Of a DNA stretch of 64,000 nt, positions 22,649-33,910 are shown piece after piece. The notes under the pieces are model-generated. The model was not told the DNA's origin and ran no database searches. It saw nothing but the letters and a program-made list of their open reading frames with translations. Source of the DNA: Topomyia yanbarensis (taxonomy: Eukaryota; Arthropoda; Insecta; Diptera; Culicidae); the NCBI RefSeq assembly GCF_030247195.1, contig NC_080671.1, positions 11,919,343 to 11,983,342 on the forward strand, given 5' to 3'. The translations under genes and the position numbers were made by a program. How positions within the stretch are numbered: position 1 is the first letter of the stretch; each line of letters begins with the position of its first letter.

Positions 22649-22953
22649 TGCGGGATCTTTTCACCTTTTCTCAATACCAATGACTCAATCTTCTCGCTCA
22701 TTTCCACAACTTTATGCTTTCAGTAATGCTATTACATTTGGCAAGAATTTCGTTGTGACGCATTGATGCTTCCGACAGCCATGGTACAAATATTTTAGCC
22801 CGCGGTTGTTGCCATTGCCTTCAGCCTATGCTTATCGATATCATCTGCACACTTTGAATGCAGTATCACTCCACATGGGCCGTAGCAGAAAACTTTTTCA
22901 TTCTCTTCGCTTATCGCTCTCGTACAGGCACCGCATTGTAGCGTTGTGGTCAT
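22649..22953 (-). pseudogene. Non-LTR ORF1 N-terminus with PHD-like zinc finger
   Basis: From the ATG at 22953 the minus strand reads MTTTLQCGACTRAISEENEK, then VFCYGPCGVILHSKCADDID. The Cys-x2-Cys...Cys-x3-Cys...His-x3-Cys pattern fits a PHD-like finger. Stops and a frame change follow near 22810, then MSEKIESLVLRKGEKIPHRL leads to the insertion point of the hAT-type element at 22648. The rest of the protein is at 20634-19743. PHD-like fingers at the front of ORF1 occur in some insect non-LTR elements; here the finger may bind nucleic acid or chromatin, which is inference. Confidence 0.75.
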
Positions 22954-23390
22954 TCCCGCGGCCGCTGACCCGTAGGTCGTCTGTCAAGCAGCGCAATTGG
23001 ATCACTTCGCTTGGATAAAAGCAATAAAAAGACATGACATGACAAATGTAGAGGAAAATCTGAAGGAAAAAGGTGTGTCTAGTGGAGATACGTTGATGAT
23101 ATCTTCTGCATTATCAAACTTAAAAATATATCCCACATGTTGAAAACCATTAACAACATCCATAAAAAACCATTCGTACCGTGACTCTCAGACAGCTCGA
23201 GTGTTTTTAATCTCGGTGCGGTGTGTGATTATACGCGGCCAGATTCCTCAACCTTTTGTTCGTGCATTAAGAATATAAAGATAAAGGTTCTCTACCTTTT
23301 TTGACATATTCATTTCTTTTTTCCGTCTACACTGGTGGTGGCCCCGTGCGTTGAAGGTGTCGATGGCTGCCCCTCACCGCGGACTGCCGA
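22954..23390. other. Short spacer between two retrotransposon relics
   Basis: This holds the probable 5' UTR of the minus-strand element and the upstream part of the plus-strand jockey-type relic. Nothing else is recognisable. Confidence 0.4.
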
Positions 23391-24170
23391 ATGGAGTTCG
23401 GATCGACTCCTAAGGCTGCCCCCCTATCCCAAACAATATCCAGAGCTCTGATCTTCTTTCGGTCCAAAACGAAATCGCTGAATCCCTTACAGATTTCGAA
23501 AGACCTGACAGAACGGTTCTCATCTGAGACCGAAATAACAAAGGTCCGCTCAGACAAGGTCAGGGTCGTGTTGACTAATTCAAAGCAGGCAAACGATATT
23601 GCGATATTGCAGTTTACGAGGGATTATTATGTATATATTCCAGCAGTAGAGGTACAGTCTGAAGGCATCGTCAACGATGAGAGTTTGACATGCAAGATTC
23701 TGCTGCATTGGATGTTTTAGAAACCGATCAGAAACACATAACAGAAATATTTCAAAGCTATATCACGCACTGTAACTTGTTATACATTCCTGTTATTTTA
23801 CCACTAACGAGACCTAATTTATAACACAATATGTTACAAAAATTGTGTTCTGTTATAATCTTGTTATTTCATTCTGATCGGGAAACCGCTTACTTCAGCC
23901 GGTGGAAATACAAGCATTTGCATTCAGCATTAGTCGTATGGTTCGAAAATATACCCCCAATCAAATTCCAATCGGGTGCCCTTCGCCGGCCGGCGTCGGC
24001 GGTTAAACATGATGATGAGTTATGTTCTACCATAGACCATGCGGTAGACTTGGGTGCAACGCCCAACTCTGCAGAAGGCAAAGAATTCTTCACATTTCCT
24101 TTTAATCATGCCCATATGAGCCCGCCTAGTTCTAGTTTTCCGTTCTAAGTTTATGACTGATTCGCTCTAG
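23391..24170 (+). pseudogene. Jockey-type ORF1 (gag-like) relic
   Basis: The frame 23391-23720 contains PLQISKDLTERFSSETEITK and VRSDKVRVVLTNSKQANDI, then YYVYIPAVEV and NDESLTCKILLHW. These are the order and wording of the gag-like core in mosquito jockey-type elements. A 158-bp MITE breaks it at 23724. Beyond the MITE, shifted frames still show NSNRVPFAG-type text, but the zinc knuckles are not recognisable. It cannot encode a working protein. The endonuclease and RT remains of the same element follow at 24743-25886. Confidence 0.75.
23724..23881. mobile_element. MITE, 158 bp, 4-bp target duplication
   Basis: The inverted ends are CCGATCAGAA and TTCTGATCGG, with further inverted similarity inside (ACATAACAGAA against TTCTGTTAT). 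GAAA flanks both ends (23720-23723 and 23882-23885). It interrupts the gag-like relic. Confidence 0.75.
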
Positions 24171-24742
24171 AATACCTATCCGTCTTTCAATTTCATTTCT
24201 TTCGTTTCTCTTAGTCTCAAATTTGCCGAAAATAGCCAACAAAATCGATACAGTAGAACCTTGCGGCAATTAAAACATAGTAACATACAAACGTGCTTTT
24301 GCAGAAATGCCAAAGAAAGCTACGCAACCAATCCTCAACGAACTACTAGGGTGGCTAGAAGCTATAGGAAGAGGAGGAACATTGCCTCTTCCAAATTTCC
24401 TTGTAAAGGCCAGACGGTGTCCCTTGACGGGGCTCCGAAAGTGACATCTCTTGGAAGTGTTGCAACAAAACCGAAGCAAGTAGCTTTTGGTCTCGAAGGA
24501 TTCAGTTAACAGAAGGAGTTGCCAGCACTTCCCGGAACATCAAAAACCGAAAGTGTTCCTTAGTCTCAGTTCGAGAGCGATTGCAGCACAAGATTTAAAA
24601 AACACTCGGTCGTAGTGGAGGACTGGATATTAAAAAACTTTCAAAATTGCTGATCCTGTTAAAAGTCTGTTGTTAGCTTTTCTGTCTACAGTAAGAACAA
24701 TTTTGAAGCAGTTGACTGCGAAATTGCCCCTCCTTTCAGCGA
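24171..24742 (+). pseudogene. Connecting region of jockey-type relic
   Basis: This lies between the ORF1 core and the endonuclease of the same element. An open frame at 24261-24509 is basic, but I recognise no motif in it. It is probably the decayed 3' part of ORF1 and the ORF1-ORF2 junction. Confidence 0.4.
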
Positions 24743-25890
24743 TTGAAGCCTTCGATGGCAAAGTCATCGAACGAGGTCACGGATTTGATCACTGTTCTAC
24801 AGTGCAATTGCAGAAGTATCATCCCGAAAATCGATTCCTTCAAAATTTTAATAAATAGTTTGAGTTACGATGCATTTGCATTATGTGAAACTTGGTTTAC
24901 TTCCGATATAAACCCAAACTTCCACGATTTTAATATTATTCACTTGGATCGAGATACACCTACGGAGGAGTACTTTTGGGGATCAAAAAGTGCTATTCTT
25001 TCTGCAGAAGTAACCTTCCCTCGATACCAAGCATTGAAATTGTCGCTTTTCAAGTAACAACCAAAGATCTTTGCATAGCTTCCATATATATCCCCCCCAA
25101 CACTCCGATTGGACACCGCCGGCTACATGACATCATGAAATCCCTGCCTGCACCGCGACTAGTTTTAGGAGACTTCAACTGTCACGTTACCGTATGGGGT
25201 AACTTTTATGATGATAACCGCTCTTCTTTAATTCATAATATTTGCGATATCTTCAATTCTCGACAGCACGAATCAAGCTCAGACTAAGCCAGTACCCGGT
25301 GCCAACGCACAAAAACGTTCTGCCAATCCGTGGTGGGACAAAGAGTGCTTAGACGTGTACGCGGAGAAGGCCGCCGCGTAGAAGACTTCCCGGGACGACG
25401 GGTTACCCGCTAGTTTTCGACAGTACGCGACGTTAGACAAGCGAGTGAAGAGTTTGATGAAAGCCAAGAAACGCGGTTATTGGCGCCGGTTCGTCGACGG
25501 ATTAACGAGAGAAAAATCGATGAGCACTATTTGGGGAACAGCCTGAAATAGCACTAATGAGAGCGTGAAATATTTAAATCGTTGTATATTCGATTTCGCT
25601 AAGAATATTTGCTCGGATTCCACCCTGGCACAAAAAGATCTACCGCGCCGCGTTCCGCCATGATAACGCGAACTAAAAACCTTTTTCGATAGTGGAGTTC
25701 TCACTTGCTCTCTTATCGTTTAACAATAAAGCATCAGGGCTAGACAGAACCAAATTCAACGTATTGAAGAATCTGCCGGACTATGCCAAGAGACGCTTGC
25801 TGAACTTATTTAATAAGTTTCTCGAGGCTAACATTGTCTTTGATTTCAAAATGGCGGTAATCGTCAATATTTTCGGTGTCTGCTGACCAC
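24743..25890 (+). pseudogene. Jockey-type ORF2 relic: endonuclease and start of RT
   Basis: The endonuclease opens with VLQCNCRSIIPKIDSFK and continues ALCETWFTSD (catalytic Glu motif). After a frameshift near 24970 it reads IASIYIPPN and LVLGDFNCHVTVWG (catalytic Asp-Phe-Asn motif). The linker region shows NPWWDKECLD and GYWRRFVDG, with stops near 25380 and 25543. The RT begins NNKASGLDRTKFNVLKNLP and LLNLFNKFLEANIV, then is lost at about 25850. The catalytic RT core is missing. It is a 3'-truncated, multiply mutated copy. Confidence 0.85.
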
Positions 25891-28319
25891 CCCCTTTAAA
25901 TAACATCCATATTTTTAATATTTTTCATTAATTTGTGATAAATAATTTCTGAAACTATTCTTAGGATAAAAATGAAATATTTTTCCTCTCAGGGCAAAAG
26001 TTGTATATCTTTTCAACTCGTTAAGGTTTTATTATCCCATTTTAGCTCTGACTAGTACTACCCATGATCGCATATTTGTCCCGTTTTCTATGGGATTTCC
26101 TATCTTTATGGGACTGGTATGCGATCATGGGCAGAGTACTTAAACCGGTTTTGCTCTTAATAAAACGTATACCGTTTTTGCTCGCAGTGAATTTTTAACC
26201 CACTCTTGTTCTCAGCCTCAAATCTTTGATTTGGTTTGCGAGATTTCTCGCACTGATTTTGTCCCATAAAGTATGTTTTGTCAAAACCATCGCGAGACAT
26301 CATGCTCTTAATGTTCTGAATCGTTATAATATCCGAAGAAAATGATAAGAGTTATACGAAATGCCTGATCGCTCTGTTAGGTGGATTGAAAGCGATATCA
26401 GCGTTACCTATCATTTGATTATACCATTTCTTTTAAAAATTGCAACAAATACTGCAGACCGTAAACTACTTGATTGATATTGTTTGTTTTCGATACAACT
26501 ACAAAAATTTATTTCGATCCAAGATCTGGCACCACTGCCCCTCGTTAATCAGCCACAAGCCGCGCTGAGGTGAAAATTTGCCGACGTGTTGGGGAGCGGC
26601 TGCAAAATGGCTTATCTACACGAATAGATCAAAGCAGAATCCCCTTCACAAATGGCTAGAGATGGGGAGAGTGGGAAACATAGCAAAGCATAAATACGTA
26701 CTAACTGCCTCTGCCTACATATCGTTATGCTTAAATATACATTCGGTACGGACTTCGGGCGGGTCGGTCGATCGGCAACCGGAGAAGTGGAGAACCGAAT
26801 GCTTACCACGCAAAACGGTAACAAACAGTCTGTGTATGCGCTAATGATTAACCGTTTAATTAACAAGATGTTCTAATTGGACCACCTATTTTGAATCTTC
26901 CTTCGTCTATAGAGACCCCCCACTCCCTACCCTTGGATAACTACTGCACGCTCCTATGAGGATGGACCGCTCATCAACGCAAAGCGCCCCTAATGATGCT
27001 CTTTTATGTCTTCTCGAGTTTCCCGCCGATCTTTCCTCTGTGTCTATCCGACCGATATACGATGAAAGTGGATTTCGCTTCCCGTTTCTTTTCTTTTTTT
27101 TGCTACTCTCCTACCATCATTTGCTACTTTTCAACCGAGCATTTCGTTTAATGTTGTGGCGTTTTCATTTATTTTGTTGTTTTGTGAATTTTTCGGCGGC
27201 AGCCCGCCTCCACTGTCGAACCGGTCCACCATTTTCACTTAAATTGTGCTTCCTTTGATAGGTCGTACATCACTATCCCAGGAGCAACGGGCAGAAACGA
27301 AGAAGACTCCGAGAATTCAGCACCTTCTTTGAACGATCCCCGAAACAAAAAATACCACGACGACGACGACGACGGAGTGTTAAAATGCGCTAGCGATGAT
27401 TAATGGAGTTAAACGTTTGATTCATGAGTAGCATTAAAAATGCAATTTTTTGGTTTTCGCTGTCGGGTTTGTGTAGGGCCTGTGCAGCTCTGCGCGTTCG
27501 GCAGAGTGGCAAACAAAATGATGAAGTGCGAGATTTAATTAATCCAAACGCAATTAGACTTGAATGGCGGCTTAGTTAGGCTTCGGTCACACTCGGTTTG
27601 CGGTGGCAACAACTGTATTTCGCAGCAATTTTTTTTGGAGTGAGTAAACTGCATTTAGTATAACAGTAACGTCGGCGTATTTATGACCATAGCATACAAA
27701 TTGCTTATTGAAATCAATCTTGAGATATCGTTCACAATTTTTCAGTATTTAGTAGGTGGCAAGTATAAAATGCTCATAATTGTTTGTAATCCAAACAAAA
27801 AGCGAATACTAATCGTGATGTTGCATTTTGTTTGAACTGCAAGACTTGAGTGTAATGGACACGTTGTGAGGTAATCCACAGTAGACGAAGTGAATTGACT
27901 GAAACAACTATGTCCAGACAGGAACTGTGTCTGGTAGAAATAAACTTCTTTATGCTTCATGCTCATCCAGGACTGGTTAAAATTCTATATGCCCTTCTAC
28001 CTTTTTTCCACCAAATCCTATATTTGCTGTCATTTTGCCTTCGAGGCAACTTCCAGTGTTTTTTCGCATTCCCCTTGTCTATTCCGCTTGAATCATTCAT
28101 TATCCTCCATTAGGATAATGACGATAGGAAGCATTCTAGTACTAACGCAAACTATCCCCGTTAAGATGGTTTCGCACATTTTTGCAATTGGAATGACCAT
28201 ATACCTGACCGTACAACTCGGATTTACGTGATTTCGCTATATCTCCATTTCCGCAAAGCAGGCAGAACTTTTGTACCTTAGTAATTACTAGAACGCACTA
28301 GCCAGGAGCTACTATTTGG
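25891..28319. other. Unassigned DNA, possible host noncoding region
   Basis: No gene is supported. A small inverted-repeat element lies at 26061-26131. From about 26840 to 27600 there are several TTAATTAA/TTAATTAAC/ATTAAT motifs and a GAC trinucleotide run (about 27359-27373), as in insect regulatory DNA, but nothing specific can be assigned. Confidence 0.35.
26061..26131. repeat. Small inverted-repeat element, 71 bp
   Basis: CCCATGATCGCATA at the left is matched by its inverse TATGCGATCATGGG at the right, with GTCCC/GGGAC further in. AGTACT-like sequence lies close to both ends. It is a MITE-like hairpin. Confidence 0.7.
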
Positions 28320-29014
28320 CCCAGGGTTGTTCGGCATAATTCTAACTAAGCTTTCATAGCTTTGGCCGCCTTATTGAAGTTTTTCAGTCGATCATTCATC
28401 ATCACACCCAACGCATCGAGACAATGGCATTTTCTGCATCAGTCGTTTCGTTTCGTAGCACGCCCGTCCGCAGACCCAACAATTTTTGCATCTCTTTGAC
28501 TCGTAGACCACAACTTGGTTCTGGAAATAACTCCTTAATATTATACGCAGGTAGCCTGATTCAGCTATAGCTTCCCAGTTCGCAATATTAAATGCGCTCT
28601 TGATGCCTATCGTTATCACCATCAATTTCTCATTCACCTCTGTTCGAGTGCCGACCCTTTCTGTACTTGCCCAAACGGCGTCCACTGTAGACTTGCCATT
28701 CTGAAATATGAAATAATTCTTTGAAAAACCTGGATCAATCTCCGTAAATGTTGACAGCCTGTTTGGATGGTCCTCTCTAAGATTTTCCTAATTCTATCCA
28801 GCAAGCACATAAGTATATATGACAAAGAATCCTCAGACCTGGTTTTGGTAGCATTATATGTCCGGGAATGACTAAATTGGTACTCTAAAAAGGGACGTTG
28901 GGACGTTCGCTCTATCACGCCGTGCGGTATAATTGACCATATCATTGAATTGTGCTCTAGGAAGAGCTCGTCACCGACATTGTTTAGTTTTACATTTCTT
29001 ATATTTCTGAGCAC
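28320..29014 (-). pseudogene. R1-like reverse transcriptase relic
   Basis: The minus strand reads MCLLDRIRKILERTIQT, then FSKNYFIFQNGKSTVDAVWA after a frame change, then IGIKSAFNIANWEAIAE (the RT Asp-containing block with D replaced by K) and SYFQNQVVVYESKRCK. A further shifted segment near 28400 gives DALGVMMNDRLKNFNKAAKA. This order matches the palm and post-palm regions of R1-clade RTs. The catalytic YxDD block is deleted, so it is a fragment. Confidence 0.75.
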
Positions 29015-29079
29015 ATTCTCAGAGGCGTTAAATCTCTGATCTCCGTCATCGTCACATGATATCCATTTCTCCAGGGGTT

Positions 29080-29300
29080 GGAATCAGCATTTAGCATTCT
29101 TAAGGTTCAACTGAGAAAGCTTCGAAATCTTTGCGATCTTTATCACGATTTTCATAATTTCTATTCACGTTATCGTGATATTTTAGTCACGACTAGAATG
29201 ATTTATGTTCATGAATTCAAGATCTTAGTCATGATTTTTGATATTTTAATCACGAGTTATGTGTTTTATATTCCTGATTTCAGGATCTTATAGCGTTTTC
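29080..29300. repeat. CACGA-rich imperfect repeats
   Basis: Phrases such as ATCACGATTTTCATAA, TCGTGATATTTTAGTCACGA and GATATTTTAATCACGAG recur over about 150 bp. They resemble the repeat at 46435-46650. The origin is unknown. Confidence 0.5.
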
Positions 29301-29423
29301 GTTTTTACCTGATGTTGCAAAGGTTTATTTTAAAAAAATTGGACTCATACCGGTTTAAACCTTCGTTCGAACCGGTCGCAAATCTTGATAGCTCCTGGTT
29401 TACCTAGAGTTTTTCAACAGCAA

Positions 29424-29570
29424 CAGTCTTTCTCAAGCTTACCTATATTTTCGCTCGATCAGTCTTTCTCATGACTACCTATATTTTTTCGACAATTAGT
29501 CTTTCTCAAGACTACCTACTTTTTCTACTCAATCAGTCTTTTTCAAGACTAAAACATTTTTCAAGAACAA
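29424..29570 (+). repeat. 37-bp tandem repeat, four copies
   Basis: AGTCTTTCTCA(A/T)G is repeated at 29425, 29461, 29498 and 29535, each followed by a CTACCTATATTTT-like segment. It lies just upstream of the Juan-like ORF1 remains and may be the tandem-repeated 5' UTR (promoter region) of that element. Confidence 0.8.
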
Positions 29571-29659
29571 TTCAGACTACTCCAGTATCTTTCGGAGAAG
29601 TTATATAAATTTAAATGTATTTATTTGATTTCAAGACAGCTAGACCATTCAAGGCTACC

Positions 29660-30507
29660 ACAAGGTCAAAGTTTGGATGAAATATCCAACGAATTGAAAA
29701 TTTACTTGGCTTTTCTCCTTCAAAAGTTATTCTTATGAAGAGAAAGGCTAGCGGCGAGAACACGCCAGTACGCTCTGGAATTATCCAGGAGCTTTATTTA
29801 ATTCATTTTAACCGTAATGAGGTTAATAATTTGAAAATATTTGAAAAAGCACGTTTTAAGTTCCACGTGCGAGTAAAGTGGGAACATTATAGACGACATG
29901 GGGGCAGAATTCAAAATCTGACCCAGTGTCGTAGATGCCAAGGCTTTGGGCACGGCACAAAAAATTGTCATTTAGATTCCAAATGTATGATCTGTGGTGA
30001 TAAATCGCACGCGAGAGATACTTGTCCGGTGAAAAAAAACCACAAAAAGTTTCAAATGCGCTAATTGTAGCAAAAATCATAAATCGAATTTCTGGGGTTG
30101 TCCTATTCGAGAAAAAATTATAAATTCTCGTTTTAGACAACAAAAACAACAAATTAAAAATGTGCCTACTTCTTCAGGTACACTTCAAGAAAACACGTAC
30201 AAACGTGTTAATCCGATTCAAAATAGATTAACAACTTCTTCTACCTCCGTCACACCATCCTTCAACGGTGTGTCATCTTATGCTTCAGTGGCAGGTAACA
30301 AGGCCAACATAACGGCTACCTGTTACCACGCCTACAAACTCGTTTGCACCCAACGCTTCCTTTAGTCCAATGGATCTAGGTAGCGTAACGGAAGAAAAAT
30401 TAAAATACTTTCAAGACTCTATGTTACCTATGATGATTGCCATGTTAAATTCTACCTCCATGTTTGAAGCTTTTCAAGCGGGTGGGAATTTGCTAACAAA
30501 ATTGTAA
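29660..30507 (+). pseudogene. Juan-like jockey ORF1 (gag-like) relic
   Basis: Readings in successive frames give DEISNELKIYL, then MKRKASGE and IIQELYLIHFNRNEVNNLKI. Then come the knuckles CRRCQGFGHGTKNC (CCHC), CMICGDKSHARDTC (CCHC) and, after a frameshift near 30050, CANCSKNHKSNFWGC. A Ser/Thr-rich tail follows, and after another shift near 30300 a terminus ending GGNLLTKL. These features match the gag-like protein of Juan-type jockey elements of mosquitoes. The N-terminal part is missing or unrecognisable. The stop TAA overlaps the ORF2 ATG (TAATG at 30505-30509), as in coupled termination-reinitiation. Confidence 0.85.
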
Positions 30508-32790
30508 TGAAATTAAAGTTTAACAATACTTTAAACAATCATTTAAATTCATTAAATTGGAATGCTCGTTCATTAAAAACGTGCGAAGACGAATTTTTCA
30601 ACTTCTTGAGGATACATAATGTACATATAGCCGTTGTGACCGAAACTTTTTTAAAACCAAATATTAAATTGAAGAGTAACTCTAATTTTGTTATTTATCG
30701 ATTTGATCGAATTGTTGGATTCGGCGGAGGAATCGCAATAGCGGTTAATCGCAGGATCAAACATTCCGTTATGCCGTCTCTTGACACCAAGGTGATCGAG
30801 AGTTTGGGTATCGAAGTTCAAACTGATCTTGGTATCGTTTCTATTGCTGCAGCCTATTTGCATTTTCAGTGTACTGGCGAGCAAATTAATTTCTTGAAAG
30901 GAGACTTACAAATACTTACAAGAAATCGGTCGAAATTCTTCATAATCGGTGATTTTATCACCAAACACTGTGCCAGGAATAATGCTCAAAGCAATTCCAA
31001 CGGTAAACTACTATTTAATGATTGCTCTGCTGGTTATTATTCAATTTTGTTCCCGAATGGTCCTAAGCGAATTGGGAAAGGTACAAAACTTATATTGAGA
31101 ATAATTTTAATCATAACCTTGATTTACAAAATAAAGTTGATATTGATACGGCATTACAAAATTTAAGTAATTCTATAGTTGATGCTAGAAATTTATCAGT
31201 ACCAACAAAACAGAAAAAAATTAATACTCCTATTATTGACGACGATCTTCAACTTCTGATTCACTCGAAGAATGTTCGAATGTTCAACGTTCTCGTGATC
31301 CTGCTATGAAATGTATCTATCAGGATCTACAAAAAGAAATTAAGCATAGATTCACACTCTTAAGAAATGAAAATTTCGCGAAAGAGGTTGAACAAATCAA
31401 GCAAACTTCTAAACCTGTCTGGAAACTTTCTAAGGTTCTTAAGAAATCTCAGAAACCAATTCCAGCTTTGAAGGAATACATACTTCTTACAAACGAAGAA
31501 AAAGCTCAAAAACTTGCTCAGCAGTTTGAAAGCGTCCAAAATTTTAATCTCAACGTTGTGAGTCCTATTGAAACCGAAGTCTTACAAAAATATGAAAACG
31601 TTTCAAATTAAGTATTGTCTCTAGACGATATTGTTGAAACAAACTATGATGAGATCAAATCCATCATGAAAAAGTTAAAAAATATGAAAGCTCCAGGTTA
31701 TGATGGAATTTTCAACATTCTTCTTAAAAACCTTCCCGAAATCACCATGAGATATTTGGTCAAAATATTCAACAAATGTATTGAATTAGCATACTTCCCT
31801 GAAAGATGGAAGAATGCCAAGATTATTCCTATTTTGAAGCCAGATAAAAACCCAGCAGAAGCATCTAGCTATCGACCAATTAGTTTACTCTCTTCTATTA
31901 GTAAATTATTAGAAAAAATCATCCTAACCAGAATGATGTCACATATCAATGATAATTCTATTTTTCTTACTGAGCAGTTTGGATTTCGTATGGGACAGTC
32001 AACTACTCATCAACTTGTGAGAGTAACTAACATGATAAAGGCAAATATCTCAGAGGGCTATTCCACTGGAGTTGCTCTTCTAGACATCGAAAAAGCTTTC
32101 GACAGTGTTTGGCACAAAGGTTTAATTGCCAAAATGTGGGATTTCAATTTTCCAATTTACATAATAAAGATAATTAAAAATTATCTTGCTAACCGTACCC
32201 TACAGGTTTCTTATCAGAATTGTAAATCTAATAAGTTACCCATTAAAGCAGGCGTCCCTCAAGGATCAAGCGTCGCACCAATCCTATACAATATTTTTAC
32301 CTCTGATCTTCCAAATCTACCTACAGGCTGTAAAAAGTCACTTTCCTGTGATGATACTAGCATCTCAGCTACTGGTAGGAGTCTTCGTATTATCTGCAGT
32401 CGACTGCAACGAGGCTTGGGTATTTTCAATGATTACCTGAAAAAATGGAAAATTTCCACTAATTCTTCACTTCTTCTCTTAAACCAAATAATATCCATAT
32501 TATTAAATTTAATGGTTTGAATTTAACGTGGTCAGATCAAGTTAAATACTTGGGTTTGATTTACGATAAAAAACTCACTTTTAACGATCACATTGAAGGA
32601 ATCCAAACAAAATGCAACAAATATATAAAATGTTTATACCCTCTTATAAATAGGAATTCTAGGCCCTGCCGAAAAAACCAACTATTAATTAATAAACAAA
32701 TATTTAAACCAGCAATGCTTTATGCAGTGCCAATCTGGGCAAGTTGTTGTGCTACTAGGAAGAAAACGCTTCAAGGTAGGTTGTGACTGA
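30507..32790 (+). pseudogene. Juan-like jockey ORF2 (EN-RT) relic
   Basis: The endonuclease begins LNSLNWNARSLKTCEDEF, followed by VVTETFLKPN (catalytic Glu) and FFIIGDFITKHCARNN, where the usual Asn of GDFN is replaced. About 100 codons of the domain's C-terminus are deleted near 31065: the text jumps to ANWERYKTYIENN. The RT shows KAPGYDGIFNILLKNLP, SYRPISLLSSISKLLEKI, ALLDIEKAFDSVWHKG and AGVPQGSSVAPILYN. The active-site box reads LSCDD instead of (F/Y)ADD, with both Asp codons kept. An in-frame stop lies at 31609-31611, and frameshifts lie near 31170-31300 and 32480. The C-terminal end is cut near 32780. Confidence 0.9.
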
Positions 32791-33300
32791 ACACCCAAAA
32801 GTCAAAAAACATGATAACATAAGCTTACCCTATTCATAGGGTTCTAGAGTGCCACGCACCAAACCTTCTTAGTTTTATCGTGTATAGTTTAAATAGTTAA
32901 AAAAGTGCCTGTTTGTGCATTTTGGTTTGCACCTTTCTTTCTTATACGTAATTGAAGTTGGAGTAAAAAAATGTAAAAATCTTCAATAACTTTGAAACGA
33001 ATGAGTATTTTTACATATAGTCTTCGACAATATTATGTAGTTTTGATACCTACACATTTGTCTTGAACATAGTTTGTGCGAAAAGTCTCAATAAAAAAAG
33101 TTATATTAAAAAAATAGATTTAAGGGGGTTGCCATAGGAAACGCCTTATAACTCGATAACCTTTAGTCATACAAGCTCAAGTTATTCAACAATATTCTTC
33201 ACTATGAGCATTTCTAAAACTTAGACGAAGACACCAACTTTCTACGTCATCAGTATAAAAAGTTAATTTTTTTAGTTCGATCATAGTAAGGCATGCCTAA
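32791..33300. other. Unassigned DNA after the Juan-like relic
   Basis: No open frame or repeat end was recognised here. Confidence 0.4.
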
Positions 33301-33520
33301 TTTCAAGTGTTATCATATTGTGGGGAATATTCATACAAACAATTCTTCCAAAGACATCTTGTAAATATATTCGATGATTTGGCCTCTAGTGAATTAAGTT
33401 CGTGTTTTTGGTGTTTCCTACCACTGTGCAACGTGAACCGATGGGCTGTGCGCGATTGCCAGTGCCTCACTTGTCCGTATTCGTGTCTGAGTGCTTCAAG
33501 TGATAGAAGGTGTACATCTT

Positions 33521-33660
33521 GTGCTGGGCGATTCTCCGGATAGCAAATGGCGGCTTCCACAATTGGCAATCCTGCCAGTTATTTGTTAAGTACAAAACGC
33601 TGGTAGGTGAAATAACACGAAAAAGAGCGCGTTTGTAATGGATGAAGAATCGCCCAGCAC
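33521..33660. mobile_element. Small inverted-repeat element, 140 bp
   Basis: The left arm GTGCTGGGCGATTCTCC (33521-33537) is inverted at 33644-33660 with one mismatch. The first 45 bp of this region (33517-33561) are identical to 46346-46390. No clear target duplication was found. Confidence 0.6.
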
Positions 33661-33910
33661 CGGTGCTGTTTTTTTTTTCGCCTAAGAGTCTTTGCTGTGT
33701 CGTGGTCGTATTTATTCGAAAAATGTATTTCCGAAACAAACAACCCAGATTTGAAGTCGATATGTGCTCTGATTCATAGCATTGTGCGTCTAGTTTTCAA
33801 TAATTGGTCGTTTTCGTGCAAATAGAGTGAGTGATTGTGTTTTGTTATGGGAAAAAACACGTACTCCCATCAGAAGGAATATTTGTAACGGTGACGATAA
33901 ATTTTTATAC

